41,222 nt of DNA from Ligilactobacillus pobuzihii E100301 = KCTC 13174 (GTDB taxonomy: Bacteria; Bacillota; Bacilli; Lactobacillales; Lactobacillaceae), in the NCBI RefSeq assembly GCF_000349725.1, contig NZ_KB714698.1, positions 88,243-129,464 on the forward strand, read 5' to 3'. Of this stretch, positions 16,873 through 29,283 are shown one piece after another (the first letter of the stretch is position 1; every line of letters starts with the position of its first letter). The notes below the pieces were generated by a model. That model made no database searches, was not told the DNA's origin, and saw nothing but the letters and a program-made list of their open reading frames with translations. A program made the position numbers and the translations under genes.

Positions 16873-18069
16873 CTACTTAAATTCTTCATTATTGCTAAAC
16901 ATATAACTCTTGTAATGGTATCTCATTGACATGATCAATCCGATCCCGATCATATTTCCAATCAGAGCAGAACCACCTTGACTAACAAATGGTAACGGAA
17001 TACCGGTTAACGGTAGCAAACCAATGCTCATACCGATATTTTCAAAAACGTGGAACAAGATCATCATGATCACACCTGTTGAAATATAGGCATAAAATTC
17101 ATTTTTTGTATCAAATGTGACTTGAATCATTTGGAAAATCAGTAATAAATAGATAAAAATCAGTACACAAGCTCCAACAAAGCCAAAGTTTTCACCGATC
17201 ACTGAAAAGATCATGTCAGATTCACGTACTGGTACATATACTTTAGAAACGTTGAACCCCTTACCTAGTAACTGACCAGAACCGATTGCTTTCATACTTT
17301 GCCACAGCTGATAGGCACTTGATGATGTATTAGCTGAGGGGTCAAGCCAAGAATCAATACGTTTAAACTGGTAATCTTTAAAACCTAATGATAATAGTAA
17401 ACTACGGTCATAAACAACAAAGAAAATTAGCAGACCACCGACTAACATCACACCCAAAAAAGTTGGTACAATAATTTTCCAGGAAATCCCTGATAGTAAT
17501 ACAACTCCACCAAAAATCGCAAAGAAAACCAACATTGTACCGAAATCATTTTGTAACTCCAACAAGACAGCAACTGGTAACGTCCAAGCCACCATTTTAC
17601 CTATCAAACGCCAGTCACCGCGAATCGTATGAACTGGATTTTCATTGTTATGTTGTGTCACGACTCGTCCGAGCATAATAATGTACGCTGGTTTCATTAC
17701 TTCAGAAGGCTGAAAAGTTAACGGTCCAAAAGAAAACCAACTCTTAGCACCTGTTAGCTGCGCATAAGATCGACTGTATAAAAACAGTACCATGATCAAT
17801 AAAAAAATCCCAAACCCATATAAGATTGGAGCGACTTTCCACAACTGTTCCGCATCAAATTGCATGATAAAGACCACTAATAGAATTCCTAGGGTGTAGA
17901 AAATCGCTTGAGTAATCATTGTCCTAGCGATATTTGTCGTACTTGTATCATTACTAGCTGCAACATATATCGATGCGATCCCGATCACGGCTAATAACAA
18001 AACTGACAAGATTATGCCCCAATCGATTCGTGAGTCTGTTTCGTTGTTTCTTCTCAATTTTGTGTTCAT
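16873..18069 (-). CDS. rodA: Rod-shape SEDS peptidoglycan glycosyltransferase RodA
   Basis: Multi-pass membrane enzyme that polymerises lipid II for side-wall growth with a class B PBP. 398 residues with about ten membrane helices. SEDS hallmarks: FQPSEVMKPA, NDFGTMLVFF and the C-terminal PLTGIPLPFVSQGGSALI. RodA rather than FtsW is inferred from the mbl linkage. The nearest ribosome-site-like stretch, AAAGGGG, is 17 bases before the ATG, unusually far. Last gene of the mbl-yidD-DUF2969-rodA group. Confidence 0.93.
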   Translation of the reverse strand: MNTKLRRNNETDSRIDWGIILSVLLLAVIGIASIYVAASNDTSTTNIARTMITQAIFYTLGILLVVFIMQFDAEQLWKVAPILYGFGIFLLIMVLFLYSRSYAQLTGAKSWFSFGPLTFQPSEVMKPAYIIMLGRVVTQHNNENPVHTIRGDWRLIGKMVAWTLPVAVLLELQNDFGTMLVFFAIFGGVVLLSGISWKIIVPTFLGVMLVGGLLIFFVVYDRSLLLSLGFKDYQFKRIDSWLDPSANTSSSAYQLWQSMKAIGSGQLLGKGFNVSKVYVPVRESDMIFSVIGENFGFVGACVLIFIYLLLIFQMIQVTFDTKNEFYAYISTGVIMMILFHVFENIGMSIGLLPLTGIPLPFVSQGGSALIGNMIGIGLIMSMRYHYKSYMFSNNEEFK

Positions 18070-18114
18070 AATGAACGAATAACGCCCCTTTGTTCGTAAA
18101 TCAAGTTTAATAGC

Positions 18115-18333
18115 TTAACTATGATGTAAATGAAATTCACGGATCAAAGTATCGATCGCAGCAGTCTTATTTGTTGTATGTGTTTCTTCTCCACTAGGAA
18201 AATGAACTACGTAACGCTTACCTTCCTGCTGAATCGTGCCCAATGATTCCTTGCCTAAAGTCAGTTGGCTAACAACTACACCGTTGACTTTTTTCTCTTC
18301 TTCAATTACTTCAATGTTTTTTTCTTTCTTCAC
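18115..18333 (-). CDS. DUF2969 protein
   Basis: Small soluble protein found in lactobacilli and relatives, function unknown. I start it at GTG 18333, because GGAGG lies exactly 7 bases upstream. The in-frame ATG two codons earlier sits one base after GGAGG and cannot use it. The result is 72 residues beginning [18 protein letters not shown]. It contains a beta-rich middle ([11 protein letters not shown]) and a histidine-rich end (FHLHHS). It overlaps yidD by 23 bases, so translation is probably coupled. Close linkage with rodA and mbl hints at an envelope role, but that is only context. Confidence 0.82.
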   Translation of the reverse strand: MKKEKNIEVIEEEKKVNGVVVSQLTLGKESLGTIQQEGKRYVVHFPSGEETHTTNKTAAIDTLIREFHLHHS

Positions 18334-18616
18334 TTTCATTCCTCCATTTAGCCGCAATAGAATCTTCCTCATTTACCCAATCAGTATTGCGAAAAATAGA
18401 AAATTTATCTGGTACTGGATCATATCCCCCGCGTACAAAAGGATTACAGCGTAAGATACGCATTATTGCCATTAATGCCCCTAAGAAAAAACCATGCTTC
18501 TCTAATGATTGGATCGCATACGTGGAACACGTCGGATAATACCTGCAACTTGGAGGAAATAAAGGAGAAATCACCTTTTGATATAACTTGATTGGAAAAA
18601 TCAAAATATTTTTCAC
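18311..18616 (-). CDS. yidD: Membrane protein insertion efficiency factor YidD
   Basis: Small membrane-associated protein that aids YidC-dependent insertion. The start is GTG 18616, with GGTGA 6 bases upstream, giving 101 residues beginning [14 protein letters not shown], the family's usual N-terminus. The conserved core is [18 protein letters not shown], with two cysteines, then [17 protein letters not shown]. An in-frame GTG nine bases earlier is less well placed. It begins 16 bases after mbl and overlaps the next gene. yidC itself is not in this window. Confidence 0.93.
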   Translation of the reverse strand: MKNILIFPIKLYQKVISPLFPPSCRYYPTCSTYAIQSLEKHGFFLGALMAIMRILRCNPFVRGGYDPVPDKFSIFRNTDWVNEEDSIAAKWRNESEERKKH

Positions 18617-18632
18617 AACTATCACCAGCTAA

Positions 18633-19625
18633 TTATTTTAAATCGGTTATCTTTTCAGGATTTTCTAACAAGACTCCGGTACCTTTTGCAACATCTGCCA
18701 AGGGAGTCTCAGAGACATGTACCGGAACACCCAATTGATCTGCAAATAATTGGCTCAAACCATCGATCAATGCACCGCCACCTGTCAGCATAATGCCCTG
18801 GTCAACAATATCAGATGCCAATTCAGGTGGTATCTGCCCCAAGAGTGCTTTTGTAGAAACAACAATAGTCTCCAATGTATCATGGATAGCCGTTTCAATT
18901 TGGTCTGAATCCAAGGTGATCTCCTTAGGTAAGCCATTCACTACATCACGTCCACGTACCTGGATCTCTTCTTTACGATGTCCTGGAACTGCAGTCCCAA
19001 TTTCAATTTTAACTTTCTCAGCAGTATGTTCACCGATCAATAAACCAAAATTTTTCCGAACATAGTTAACAATGTCGGTGTTAAGACGGTCACCAGCAAC
19101 ACGCAAAGAATTACTAGCTACAATGTCACCAAGAGATAAGATCGCAATATCGCTAGTCCCCCCACCAATATCAACGACCATGTTACCCACTGGTTTAAAA
19201 ATTTCTAAACCAGCCCCCACAGCTGCTACTTTTGGCTCAACGTCAACGTGCACCGCACCACTACCAGATTTTTCAGCAGCTTGTCGAATTGCTTTACTTT
19301 CGATATCAGTTGTTCCAGTTGGACAACAAATCAAAATATCTGGCTTAGACATTAGTCCCTTAACATTAAGCTTTTTAATAAAATACGACAGCATTTGTTC
19401 AGTCATATCAAAGTCAGCGATCACACCATCTTTTAGTGGGCGAACTGCACGAATATTTCCTGGTGTCCGCCCCACCATTTTGTATGCTTCTGAACCAACT
19501 GCCAACAAGCGGTCCGTATTTGTATCAATTGCTACAACAGACGGTTCATCAAGTACAATGCCTTTGCCTTGAACATTTATCAAGACATTGGCGGTCCCTA
19601 AATCAATACCAATATCTTTTGCCAT
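18633..19625 (-). CDS. mbl: Actin-like rod-shape protein Mbl/MreB
   Basis: Membrane-associated filament protein that directs side-wall synthesis. 330 residues. Actin-fold ATP motifs: phosphate 1 IDLGTANVLI and phosphate 2 DIGGGTSDIAI, with adenosine segment MLTGGGALIDGL. The segment AVHVDVEPKVAAVGAG has DVEP where many family members have IEEP, a minor change. AAAGGAG precedes the ATG. Assigned to the Mbl branch because of its place near murA and the atp operon and the lack of mreCD. First gene of the yidD/rodA group. Confidence 0.92.
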   Translation of the reverse strand: MAKDIGIDLGTANVLINVQGKGIVLDEPSVVAIDTNTDRLLAVGSEAYKMVGRTPGNIRAVRPLKDGVIADFDMTEQMLSYFIKKLNVKGLMSKPDILICCPTGTTDIESKAIRQAAEKSGSGAVHVDVEPKVAAVGAGLEIFKPVGNMVVDIGGGTSDIAILSLGDIVASNSLRVAGDRLNTDIVNYVRKNFGLLIGEHTAEKVKIEIGTAVPGHRKEEIQVRGRDVVNGLPKEITLDSDQIETAIHDTLETIVVSTKALLGQIPPELASDIVDQGIMLTGGGALIDGLSQLFADQLGVPVHVSETPLADVAKGTGVLLENPEKITDLK

Positions 19626-19680
19626 TATTGTTCTCCTTTAAATTCATTTAAATAAGTCTACTTTTAAACATATCCAAGTT

Positions 19681-19709
19681 ATTATATCAGACTAACAATT
19701 AGATGTATA
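19681..19709 (-). promoter_or_regulatory. Promoter of the mbl group
   Basis: The minus strand carries TGATATAAT, a perfect extended -10, with a weak TATACA -35 at 17 bases. It predicts a leader of about 50 bases. Confidence 0.65.
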
Positions 19710-19789
19710 TAGTTGCTGATACATCAACGTTTTCGAAATGTTTAAGACTATTAATTTTTCGAAAATATATTTTTATAGCACTTAGAAAT

Positions 19790-19822
19790 AAAAAACGTCC
19801 ACTATCTACTAGCCGGACGTTA
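19790..19822 (-). terminator. Terminator of murA
   Basis: The minus-strand stem AACGTCC/GGACGTT (7 bp, 14-base loop) is followed by TTTTTATTT, about 15 bases after the murA stop. Confidence 0.85.
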
Positions 19823-19836
19823 GTTGAAACTAGAAA

Positions 19837-21141
19837 TTAATTTTGCGCTTTTTTCTTCAAATCAATCGTTTTGCCAGTCAAATCATCAACTCGTTTGATC
19901 GAGGCACCCAAAGCAGAAAGCTTTTCATTAAAATGATAGTAACCACGATCCAAATACTTCAAATTACTGACTTGAGTAATATTTTTGGCGACCAAACCAG
20001 CTAAAACAAGCGCTGCTGCAGCTCGGAGGTCAGTTGCTTCAACTTCAGCACCAGTTAAATCATTCGGACCGTACATTACAGCCGAATCACCTTCAACTTT
20101 GAAATTAGCATTCATGCGCCGCATCTCTTCTAAATGCATAAAACGATTTTCAAAGACCGTTTCCGTCATGACGCTAGTTCCATTGGCCATTAGCTGTAAA
20201 ATACTCATCTGTGGCTGTAAATCTGTCGGAAAACCTGGATGTGGCAAAGTCTTAACTGTTGTTGGTTTCAACTTTTCTGTGCCAATTACACGGACACCGT
20301 CTTCTTCATCTTGAACAACTACACCCATTTCCTCCAATTTTGAGATCAATGGCTTATTATGTTCGGCAATTGCATCTTTGATCAAAACATTGCCCTTAGT
20401 CAAAGCAGCCGCAACCATAAAGGTTCCCGCTTCGATTCGATCTTGAATAATTGCATGCTTAGCACCATGTAAGGCTTTCACACCCGTGATTTTAATTGTT
20501 TCTGTCCCAGCACCAGTGATTTTAGCACCCATTTGATTTAACACATTAGCTAAATCAACAATTTCTGGTTCACGAGCAACATTGTCGATCACAGTGGTCC
20601 CCTTAGCTAAGGTAGCAGCCATCATAATGTTTTGTGTAGCTCCTACACTTGGAAAATCTAAGTAGATATTAGCGCCGACCAGACCAGTGGTCGTTGCTTC
20701 TATGTACCCGTCATGTTGTTCAATTTTTGCTCCCAACGCTTCCATGCCCTTTAAGTGCAAGTCAATTGGACGTGTGCCGATCGCACATCCGCCAGGCATG
20801 GCAACTTTCGCATGCTTCAAACGGGCCAAAAGCGGTCCCAAAACAACGATCGATGCCCTCATTTGTGAAACATACTTAAACGGTGCTTCATATGACAAAT
20901 CACCGGTCGCATCCAAAGTGACTGATTTTTCATCTTCATTAAAGCCGACCTGAACATTTAAAAAGCGAATGACATTATTCATCGTGTATACATCAGACAA
21001 AATTGGAACATTGGTTAATTCCGTCCTGCCTGTTTCAGGCAGGATGCTTGCGGCTAGAATAGGTAAAACAGCATTTTTAGCACCTTCAATATCAACAGTA
21101 CCACGCAACCTTTGACCGCCACGCACAATTATTTTTTCCAC
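19837..21141 (-). CDS. murA: UDP-N-acetylglucosamine 1-carboxyvinyltransferase
   Basis: First committed step of peptidoglycan precursor synthesis: transfers enolpyruvate from PEP to UDP-GlcNAc in the cytoplasm. 434 residues. K22-N23 (GAKNAVLP) and the catalytic cysteine C119 in [15 protein letters not shown] are present, so it should be sensitive to fosfomycin-type alkylation at that residue. Firmicutes often have two MurA copies; linkage to ywzB and the atp operon suggests the main MurAA type. Co-transcribed with ywzB 51 bases upstream; terminator follows. Confidence 0.97.
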   Translation of the reverse strand: MEKIIVRGGQRLRGTVDIEGAKNAVLPILAASILPETGRTELTNVPILSDVYTMNNVIRFLNVQVGFNEDEKSVTLDATGDLSYEAPFKYVSQMRASIVVLGPLLARLKHAKVAMPGGCAIGTRPIDLHLKGMEALGAKIEQHDGYIEATTTGLVGANIYLDFPSVGATQNIMMAATLAKGTTVIDNVAREPEIVDLANVLNQMGAKITGAGTETIKITGVKALHGAKHAIIQDRIEAGTFMVAAALTKGNVLIKDAIAEHNKPLISKLEEMGVVVQDEEDGVRVIGTEKLKPTTVKTLPHPGFPTDLQPQMSILQLMANGTSVMTETVFENRFMHLEEMRRMNANFKVEGDSAVMYGPNDLTGAEVEATDLRAAAALVLAGLVAKNITQVSNLKYLDRGYYHFNEKLSALGASIKRVDDLTGKTIDLKKKAQN

Positions 21142-21192
21142 AGCTATTCCTCCAATAGTTTACCCAGAGTATATTATAAAAACTTCAAATTA

Positions 21193-21429
21193 TTATTTAC
21201 TAAATAAATACGAGAAATTGCGAATATTATCAACAAAGCTCAAGAAAAATTCACTACACAAAAAGCCAAGAGCAACAGAAAATAAAACAAGAACTAATTT
21301 AAACTTTCCTTGCCTTTCTGGTACAATATAGCGATCCAATCTTAAAGATTGTAGTGCAGAAAAAGCTAAGCCAATAAAAATAAAATGACTCAAAACAGTT
21401 AAGATTGCTTGAATTCCCATCCATTTCAT
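21193..21429 (-). CDS. ywzB: DUF1146 membrane protein (YwzB-like)
   Basis: 78 residues with two membrane helices (about 5-25 and 44-64) separated by a basic loop with LRLDRYIVPERQGK. It matches the small integral membrane protein family that lies between atpC and murA in many Firmicutes. GAGGGAT lies 5-6 bases before the ATG. Function unknown. Own promoter upstream; murA follows with no terminator, so the two form a unit. Confidence 0.85.
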   Translation of the reverse strand: MKWMGIQAILTVLSHFIFIGLAFSALQSLRLDRYIVPERQGKFKLVLVLFSVALGFLCSEFFLSFVDNIRNFSYLFSK

Positions 21430-21460
21430 TAATATCCCTCAAATCAACGTACTAACTGTA

Positions 21461-21490
21461 ATAATAGCATATGAAAAGAATTTTAGGCAA
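21461..21490 (-). promoter_or_regulatory. Promoter of ywzB-murA
   Basis: TTGCCT (-35), an 18-base spacer and an extended -10 TGC-TATTAT on the minus strand. It lies about 30 bases before the ywzB start. Confidence 0.65.
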
Positions 21491-21564
21491 CTACAAACGG
21501 TTGGCTTTAGCATCTTTTTAAACATTTCGTAAATTATTATTTTTTCGAAGTGAGCAAAAACGAA

Positions 21565-21768
21565 GCTGGGACATAACTAGCTGTGCGAGTCTAAAAAGCC
21601 GCCGATCCATCCCAATTAAATGGGTTAAATCGGCGGCCCTTAAAGGTGTTCCAAAAGATTGAAGCCTGACTGTAACAATGCTTGCGTTATTCGGGGGCTT
21701 CGCTTTGCTAAGACCCAAAATAATGCAATCGTCCTTACAAATCGGGTTCAAAACATCTTTTGTCTCAC
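21565..21768. repeat. Dispersed intergenic repeat, copy B, with extra segment
   Basis: 204 bases, same blocks as copy A (10178-10288), with clear imperfect end repeats: GCTGGGACATAA and TTTTGTCTCAC. Compared with copy A it holds about 94 additional bases (near 21657-21750), between CCAAAA and TCAAAA. The extra part carries its own GAAGCC/GGCTTC hairpin. It occupies most of the 363-base spacer between atpC and ywzB (21430-21792), otherwise empty of genes. Confidence 0.8.
21593..21637 (-). terminator. Repeat-borne terminator of the atp operon
   Basis: On the minus strand GCCGCCGAT and ATCGGCGGC form a perfect 9-bp GC-rich stem with an inner CCCA/TGGG helix, followed directly by TTTTTA. It is the only strong terminator after atpC, 155 bases downstream, and it is the core hairpin of repeat copy B. 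Confidence 0.75.
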
Positions 21769-21792
21769 TCTCTCAATAAATGATTGATTTCT

Positions 21793-22212
21793 TTAACGAT
21801 TGGAAATACTTAATCGATTCAACGCACGACGTAAGGAAACTTCGGCACGACGTAACTCATCGGGGTTATGCGCCTTTTTAGCTTTCTCGATACGTTCTTG
21901 CGCGCGTTCACGAGCACGTTCAGCTCGCTTAGAATCAATGTCTTCCTTACGTTCAGCTGCAGAAGCAACAATTGATAGAGTGTTATCGGAAAACTCTAAA
22001 AATCCCCCACTAACAGCAACTTCATCAAATTCACCATTATCTTGTCGAACCCGGATCTCATCAATAGCTAAAGAAGCCAGTAATGGTAAACGGTTTGGCA
22101 AAATACCTAGCTCCCCTTGGGTTGTTTTACAAATAGCCATATCAGTGGTTTCTTCGTAAATACTACCATCGGGTGTAACAACGTTAACAGTTAATTCAGG
22201 TTTATCAGCCAT
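21793..22212 (-). CDS. atpC: ATP synthase epsilon subunit
   Basis: Central-stalk subunit that couples rotation and limits ATP hydrolysis. 139 residues: N-terminal beta-sandwich (LTVNVVTPDGSIYEE) and a C-terminal two-helix domain rich in R, E and A (SKRAERARERAQERIEKAKKAH). Last gene of atpBEFHAGDC, starting 14 bases after atpD, with AGGAGGTAAAG before the ATG. No simple terminator immediately follows; the repeat hairpin downstream likely serves. Confidence 0.95.
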   Translation of the reverse strand: MADKPELTVNVVTPDGSIYEETTDMAICKTTQGELGILPNRLPLLASLAIDEIRVRQDNGEFDEVAVSGGFLEFSDNTLSIVASAAERKEDIDSKRAERARERAQERIEKAKKAHNPDELRRAEVSLRRALNRLSISNR

Positions 22213-22226
22213 TAGACTTTACCTCC

Positions 22227-23636
<1,410 letters not shown>

Positions 23637-23652
23637 TTAATTCCTCCTATTT

Positions 23653-24585
23653 CTATTCTAAGGCTGCTTGAGCACCTGTGATTTCGGTGATCTCAGTAGT
23701 AATTGCACTCTGACGAGCACGGTTATATTGCAACTCTAATCCAGCAATGATGTCATCCGCATTATCAGAGGCTGAACGCATTGCGGTTGAACTTGAAGCA
23801 TGCTCAGATGTCTTTGCATCCAACATTGCTCCATACAACAAGCTTTCAGCATACTGCGGTAAGATCACTTCTAAAATCGCATCCTCAGATGGTTCGGTAT
23901 CATATTCAAGATTATAACCCGAATCGTTTGTATCACTCAGCCCTTCACTCCCAAGGTTTTCGGCTGAGATCGGCAGCATTTGCTCGCCACGAAATGTCGA
24001 AGTCAAAGAATTGACAAAATGGTTGTAACAAACAAACAATTCGTCAAACTTTTCACTTTCAAACATTTTCAAAATCGCACGTACGATCGGGCGAACTTCT
24101 CTAAATGTTGGTACATCACCGAGCTCACGATATTCATAAACAATATCATAGCCACGTTTTTTAAAGAAATCAGCCCCAGTACCACCGATCGCAATGATTT
24201 CGACATCATCTTTAGAATGATGATTCTTTGAGATCAAATTCATAGTCTGCTTGATCACATTACTATTATAACTACCAACCAAGCCACGGTCAGAAGTGAT
24301 CACAACCAGCCCTGTCTTTTTAACGGAACGTTGCTGTAACATAGCGAGTGAATTAACCTCGCCCTCTTCAACAGTTTCGGGTGCTTCAACATCATCTAAT
24401 AAATGTGAGGCTGCTAAATGGGTAATGACGTTCCGGATCTTAGAAGCGTAGACTTGATAAGTCTTAGTATGCTTCTGAATCTGATTCAGCTTGGAAGTAG
24501 AAACCATCTGCATCGCAGTAGTTATCTGCCCCGTCTTTTTTGTTGAGGTAATTCGTCTTTTTACCTCTTGCAAAGATGCTGGCAT
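23653..24585 (-). CDS. atpG: ATP synthase gamma subunit
   Basis: Rotating central shaft of F1. 310 residues, about 20 longer than the Bacillus protein. The N-terminal helix [22 protein letters not shown] and C-terminal helix [23 protein letters not shown] are typical. The extra length is in acidic loops (around residues 65-90, [13 protein letters not shown], and around 208-225), common in lactobacilli. A GGTGA-type ribosome site precedes the ATG. Confidence 0.96.
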   Translation of the reverse strand: MPASLQEVKRRITSTKKTGQITTAMQMVSTSKLNQIQKHTKTYQVYASKIRNVITHLAASHLLDDVEAPETVEEGEVNSLAMLQQRSVKKTGLVVITSDRGLVGSYNSNVIKQTMNLISKNHHSKDDVEIIAIGGTGADFFKKRGYDIVYEYRELGDVPTFREVRPIVRAILKMFESEKFDELFVCYNHFVNSLTSTFRGEQMLPISAENLGSEGLSDTNDSGYNLEYDTEPSEDAILEVILPQYAESLLYGAMLDAKTSEHASSSTAMRSASDNADDIIAGLELQYNRARQSAITTEITEITGAQAALE

Positions 24586-24603
24586 CAGTTGTCACCGCCC
24601 TTT

Positions 24604-26130
<1,527 letters not shown>

Positions 26131-26135
26131 TTAAA

Positions 26136-26678
26136 TCAATTTAGTAACAGACGTTTGATTTTGTCTATTTTGGACTTGACCGAACCATCATAGATATTAT
26201 CCTGGGAACGTAAAACAACTCCACCAATAATTTTTTCGTCTACGACCGGCTCAAGGACAACTTTACTAGCACCTACAACTTGAGCAAATTTAGCTGAGAT
26301 TTTTGCTTTTTGTTCATCATCCAATTTGATTGCTGTCGTAACTCTGACACGAACTGTCCCATTCTTATCGTCATTCAATCTGTTAAATTCATCTATTATA
26401 TCTGAAACATTTTGCAACCTTCCATAGTCAAATAACATTTGTAAAAAATCATTAACTAGTTGAGAAGCGTTGCTTTGTAAACTTTGAAGCATTTCTTTCT
26501 TTGCTTCATTAGTGATCTGTGGGCTCACAAAAAATACGAGCAGGTCAGGTTGCTCTTCGATCACTTTTTGTAATTCAGCAAGCTCCGCTGCGGTTTGAGA
26601 AGTAATATCTTTTGACTCAGCGACATCGAAAAGTGCCTGTCCGTAACGACTTGCTACTTCAGCATTACTGAGCGCCAT
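26136..26678 (-). CDS. atpH: ATP synthase delta subunit
   Basis: Peripheral-stalk subunit linking F1 to the b dimer. I start it at ATG 26678 ([20 protein letters not shown]), giving 180 residues, the family's length. A longer frame from TTG 26699 would add seven residues that lack family resemblance. It overlaps the end of atpF by 14 bases, so translation is probably coupled. The C-terminal [24 protein letters not shown] carries the family's conserved glycines. Confidence 0.95.
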   Translation of the reverse strand: MALSNAEVASRYGQALFDVAESKDITSQTAAELAELQKVIEEQPDLLVFFVSPQITNEAKKEMLQSLQSNASQLVNDFLQMLFDYGRLQNVSDIIDEFNRLNDDKNGTVRVRVTTAIKLDDEQKAKISAKFAQVVGASKVVLEPVVDEKIIGGVVLRSQDNIYDGSVKSKIDKIKRLLLN

Positions 26679-27189
26679 TTTGCTTCCCCAACCCTTCAAT
26701 ATATTTGTCTATCAATTCTTTTTGATCATCAACTGTAAGTTCTTTTTCAATGACTTTCGAAGCTATTTCAATAGACAACTCGGCAACGTCATTTCTAACG
26801 CCATCCAAAGCTTCCTGTTTTTGCCGTGAAATATCTTCTTGGGCATGGCTTTTTAAAGTTGTGACATCGTCATTAGCTTTTTGCACGATTGCAGAACGTT
26901 GATGTTCGGCATTGTCTTTTGCTCGTGTCACGATCTGATTTGCTTCATTATGAGATTCACTTAAAGCATCTTCACGTTGTTTAGCTAATTTTTCAGCCTT
27001 CAACCTTGCCCCTTCGGCAGAATCCAAGTCATTAGAAATTTTATCCGCACGCTTTTGCAGCATATTTTGAATTGGATTCCAGGCAAAATGCCCAACTAAT
27101 GCCATCAAAATTGCAAATAAGATAAGGTAAAATAAGAAATCACCCCATGCAATCTGTTGCGCTGCTCCAAGCAAAAACGTTGAATTCAT
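26665..27189 (-). CDS. atpF: ATP synthase b subunit
   Basis: Membrane-anchored peripheral stalk. 174 residues: one N-terminal membrane helix (about 13-35, [21 protein letters not shown]), then a long charged helix rich in A, K, E and D for dimerisation. GGGGAGGTGT lies upstream of the ATG. It is located between atpE and atpH. Confidence 0.95.
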   Translation of the reverse strand: MNSTFLLGAAQQIAWGDFLFYLILFAILMALVGHFAWNPIQNMLQKRADKISNDLDSAEGARLKAEKLAKQREDALSESHNEANQIVTRAKDNAEHQRSAIVQKANDDVTTLKSHAQEDISRQKQEALDGVRNDVAELSIEIASKVIEKELTVDDQKELIDKYIEGLGKQNGAQ

Positions 27190-27236
27190 CTATTGACACC
27201 TCCCCTGAGCAACTAATAAAAGTGCTTTTTTCAAAA

Positions 27237-28212
<976 letters not shown>

Positions 28213-28310
28213 CAAGTCTCACCTCTTTTCAATTGTAATCACTACGGCTGAACTTATACGGTAGAACCATAAGGTCGATTCAAGATGAAATATCTTTGAA
28301 TACATCTGAA

Positions 28311-28319
28311 ATCATACCA
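28311..28319 (-). promoter_or_regulatory. Extended -10 promoter of the atp operon
   Basis: The minus strand reads TGGTATGAT. The -35 region is poor (TTATTT), as is common with extended -10 sites. The leader would be about 90 bases. The spacer 28216-28543 holds this, AT-rich sequence, and a weak upp terminator; I see no gene in it. Confidence 0.55.
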
Positions 28320-28474
28320 CCATTCGACATTAAAAATAAAGCTTTTATGGCATTTATTTTCTGAAAAATTTTAAGTTATTTAAGAAAATGAACACAAATT
28401 TTCAAAAAACTGTGAAATTTTTCTCTTAAATATTTGACGATCGCATATTAACCGCTACCATTTTACTTGAACAT

Positions 28475-28515
28475 AAAACCGGATCTATACACTAACAAAA
28501 TTGCATTTGACCCGG
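28475..28515 (-). terminator. Weak candidate terminator of upp
   Basis: The minus strand pairs CCGGGTC with GATCCGG (7 bp, one wobble) across a 23-base loop, followed by TTTTATG. The loop is long and the T-run short, so read-through into the atp operon is possible. Confidence 0.35.
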
Positions 28516-28543
28516 CCGTTACCACAAAATAAGTATTTAATTG

Positions 28544-29173
28544 TTATTTAGTTCCAAACAAACGATCACCAGCGTCACCCAAACCAGGCACGATATACCC
28601 ATCTTCATTTAAATGATCATCTAACGCTGCAGAGTATACATCAATATCTGGATGTGCTTCACGCAAAGCTTTGACACCTTCTGGAGCAGCAACTAAGCAC
28701 ACAAATTTAATTGTCTTGGCACCGCGCTTCTTCAAAGCATCAACCGCCATGATAGCAGAACCACCAGTTGCCAGCATTGGATCAACCACGATCATTTCAC
28801 GGTTTTCCAAGTCTTCAGGCATTTTTACAAAATATTCATGCGGCTGCAAAGTTTCTTCGTCCCGATACATTCCTACATGACCCACTTTAGCTGCAGGAAT
28901 CAACTCCAAAATACCATCGACCATTCCCAAACCAGCACGTAAGATCGGTACAATAACTACTTTTTTACCAGCTAATTGTTTAGCAGTCGTAACCTGAACA
29001 GGAGTCTGAACTTCAACATCTTCCAATGGCATATCACGTGAAACTTCATAAGCCATTAATTCAGCAATTTCATTGACCACCTGACGAAATTCACGCGTAC
29101 CACAATGTTCATTCCGGATGATCGTTAATTTATGTTGAATCAATGGGTGATCCAAAATCTCAAATTTTCCCAT
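28544..29173 (-). CDS. upp: Uracil phosphoribosyltransferase
   Basis: Pyrimidine salvage: uracil plus PRPP gives UMP. 209 residues from ATG 29173, exactly the family length; AAAGGAG lies 11 bases upstream. An in-frame GTG eight codons earlier sits before that site. The PRPP-binding motif is [12 protein letters not shown], and the uracil-binding region is [19 protein letters not shown]. It lies between sua5 and the atp operon, the usual neighbourhood. Confidence 0.97.
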   Translation of the reverse strand: MGKFEILDHPLIQHKLTIIRNEHCGTREFRQVVNEIAELMAYEVSRDMPLEDVEVQTPVQVTTAKQLAGKKVVIVPILRAGLGMVDGILELIPAAKVGHVGMYRDEETLQPHEYFVKMPEDLENREMIVVDPMLATGGSAIMAVDALKKRGAKTIKFVCLVAAPEGVKALREAHPDIDVYSAALDDHLNEDGYIVPGLGDAGDRLFGTK

Positions 29174-29283
29174 TACCTGTACCACTCCTTTTTTCACTCT
29201 TTGTATTTATTTTAATAGAATTTTACCCTAAAGACCAGACCAAAACTTGAATATTTCAAAATAACACAATATTCATAACAAAC

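Noticed and set aside
19072-19572. Plus-strand 166-residue open frame opposite mbl
   Set aside because: Antisense shadow of the conserved Mbl coding sequence; no ribosome site or recognisable protein.
21518-21751. Minus-strand 77-residue open frame inside repeat copy B
   Set aside because: It runs through the hairpin repeat, has no proper ribosome site, and copy A does not preserve the frame. It is a by-product of the repeat.
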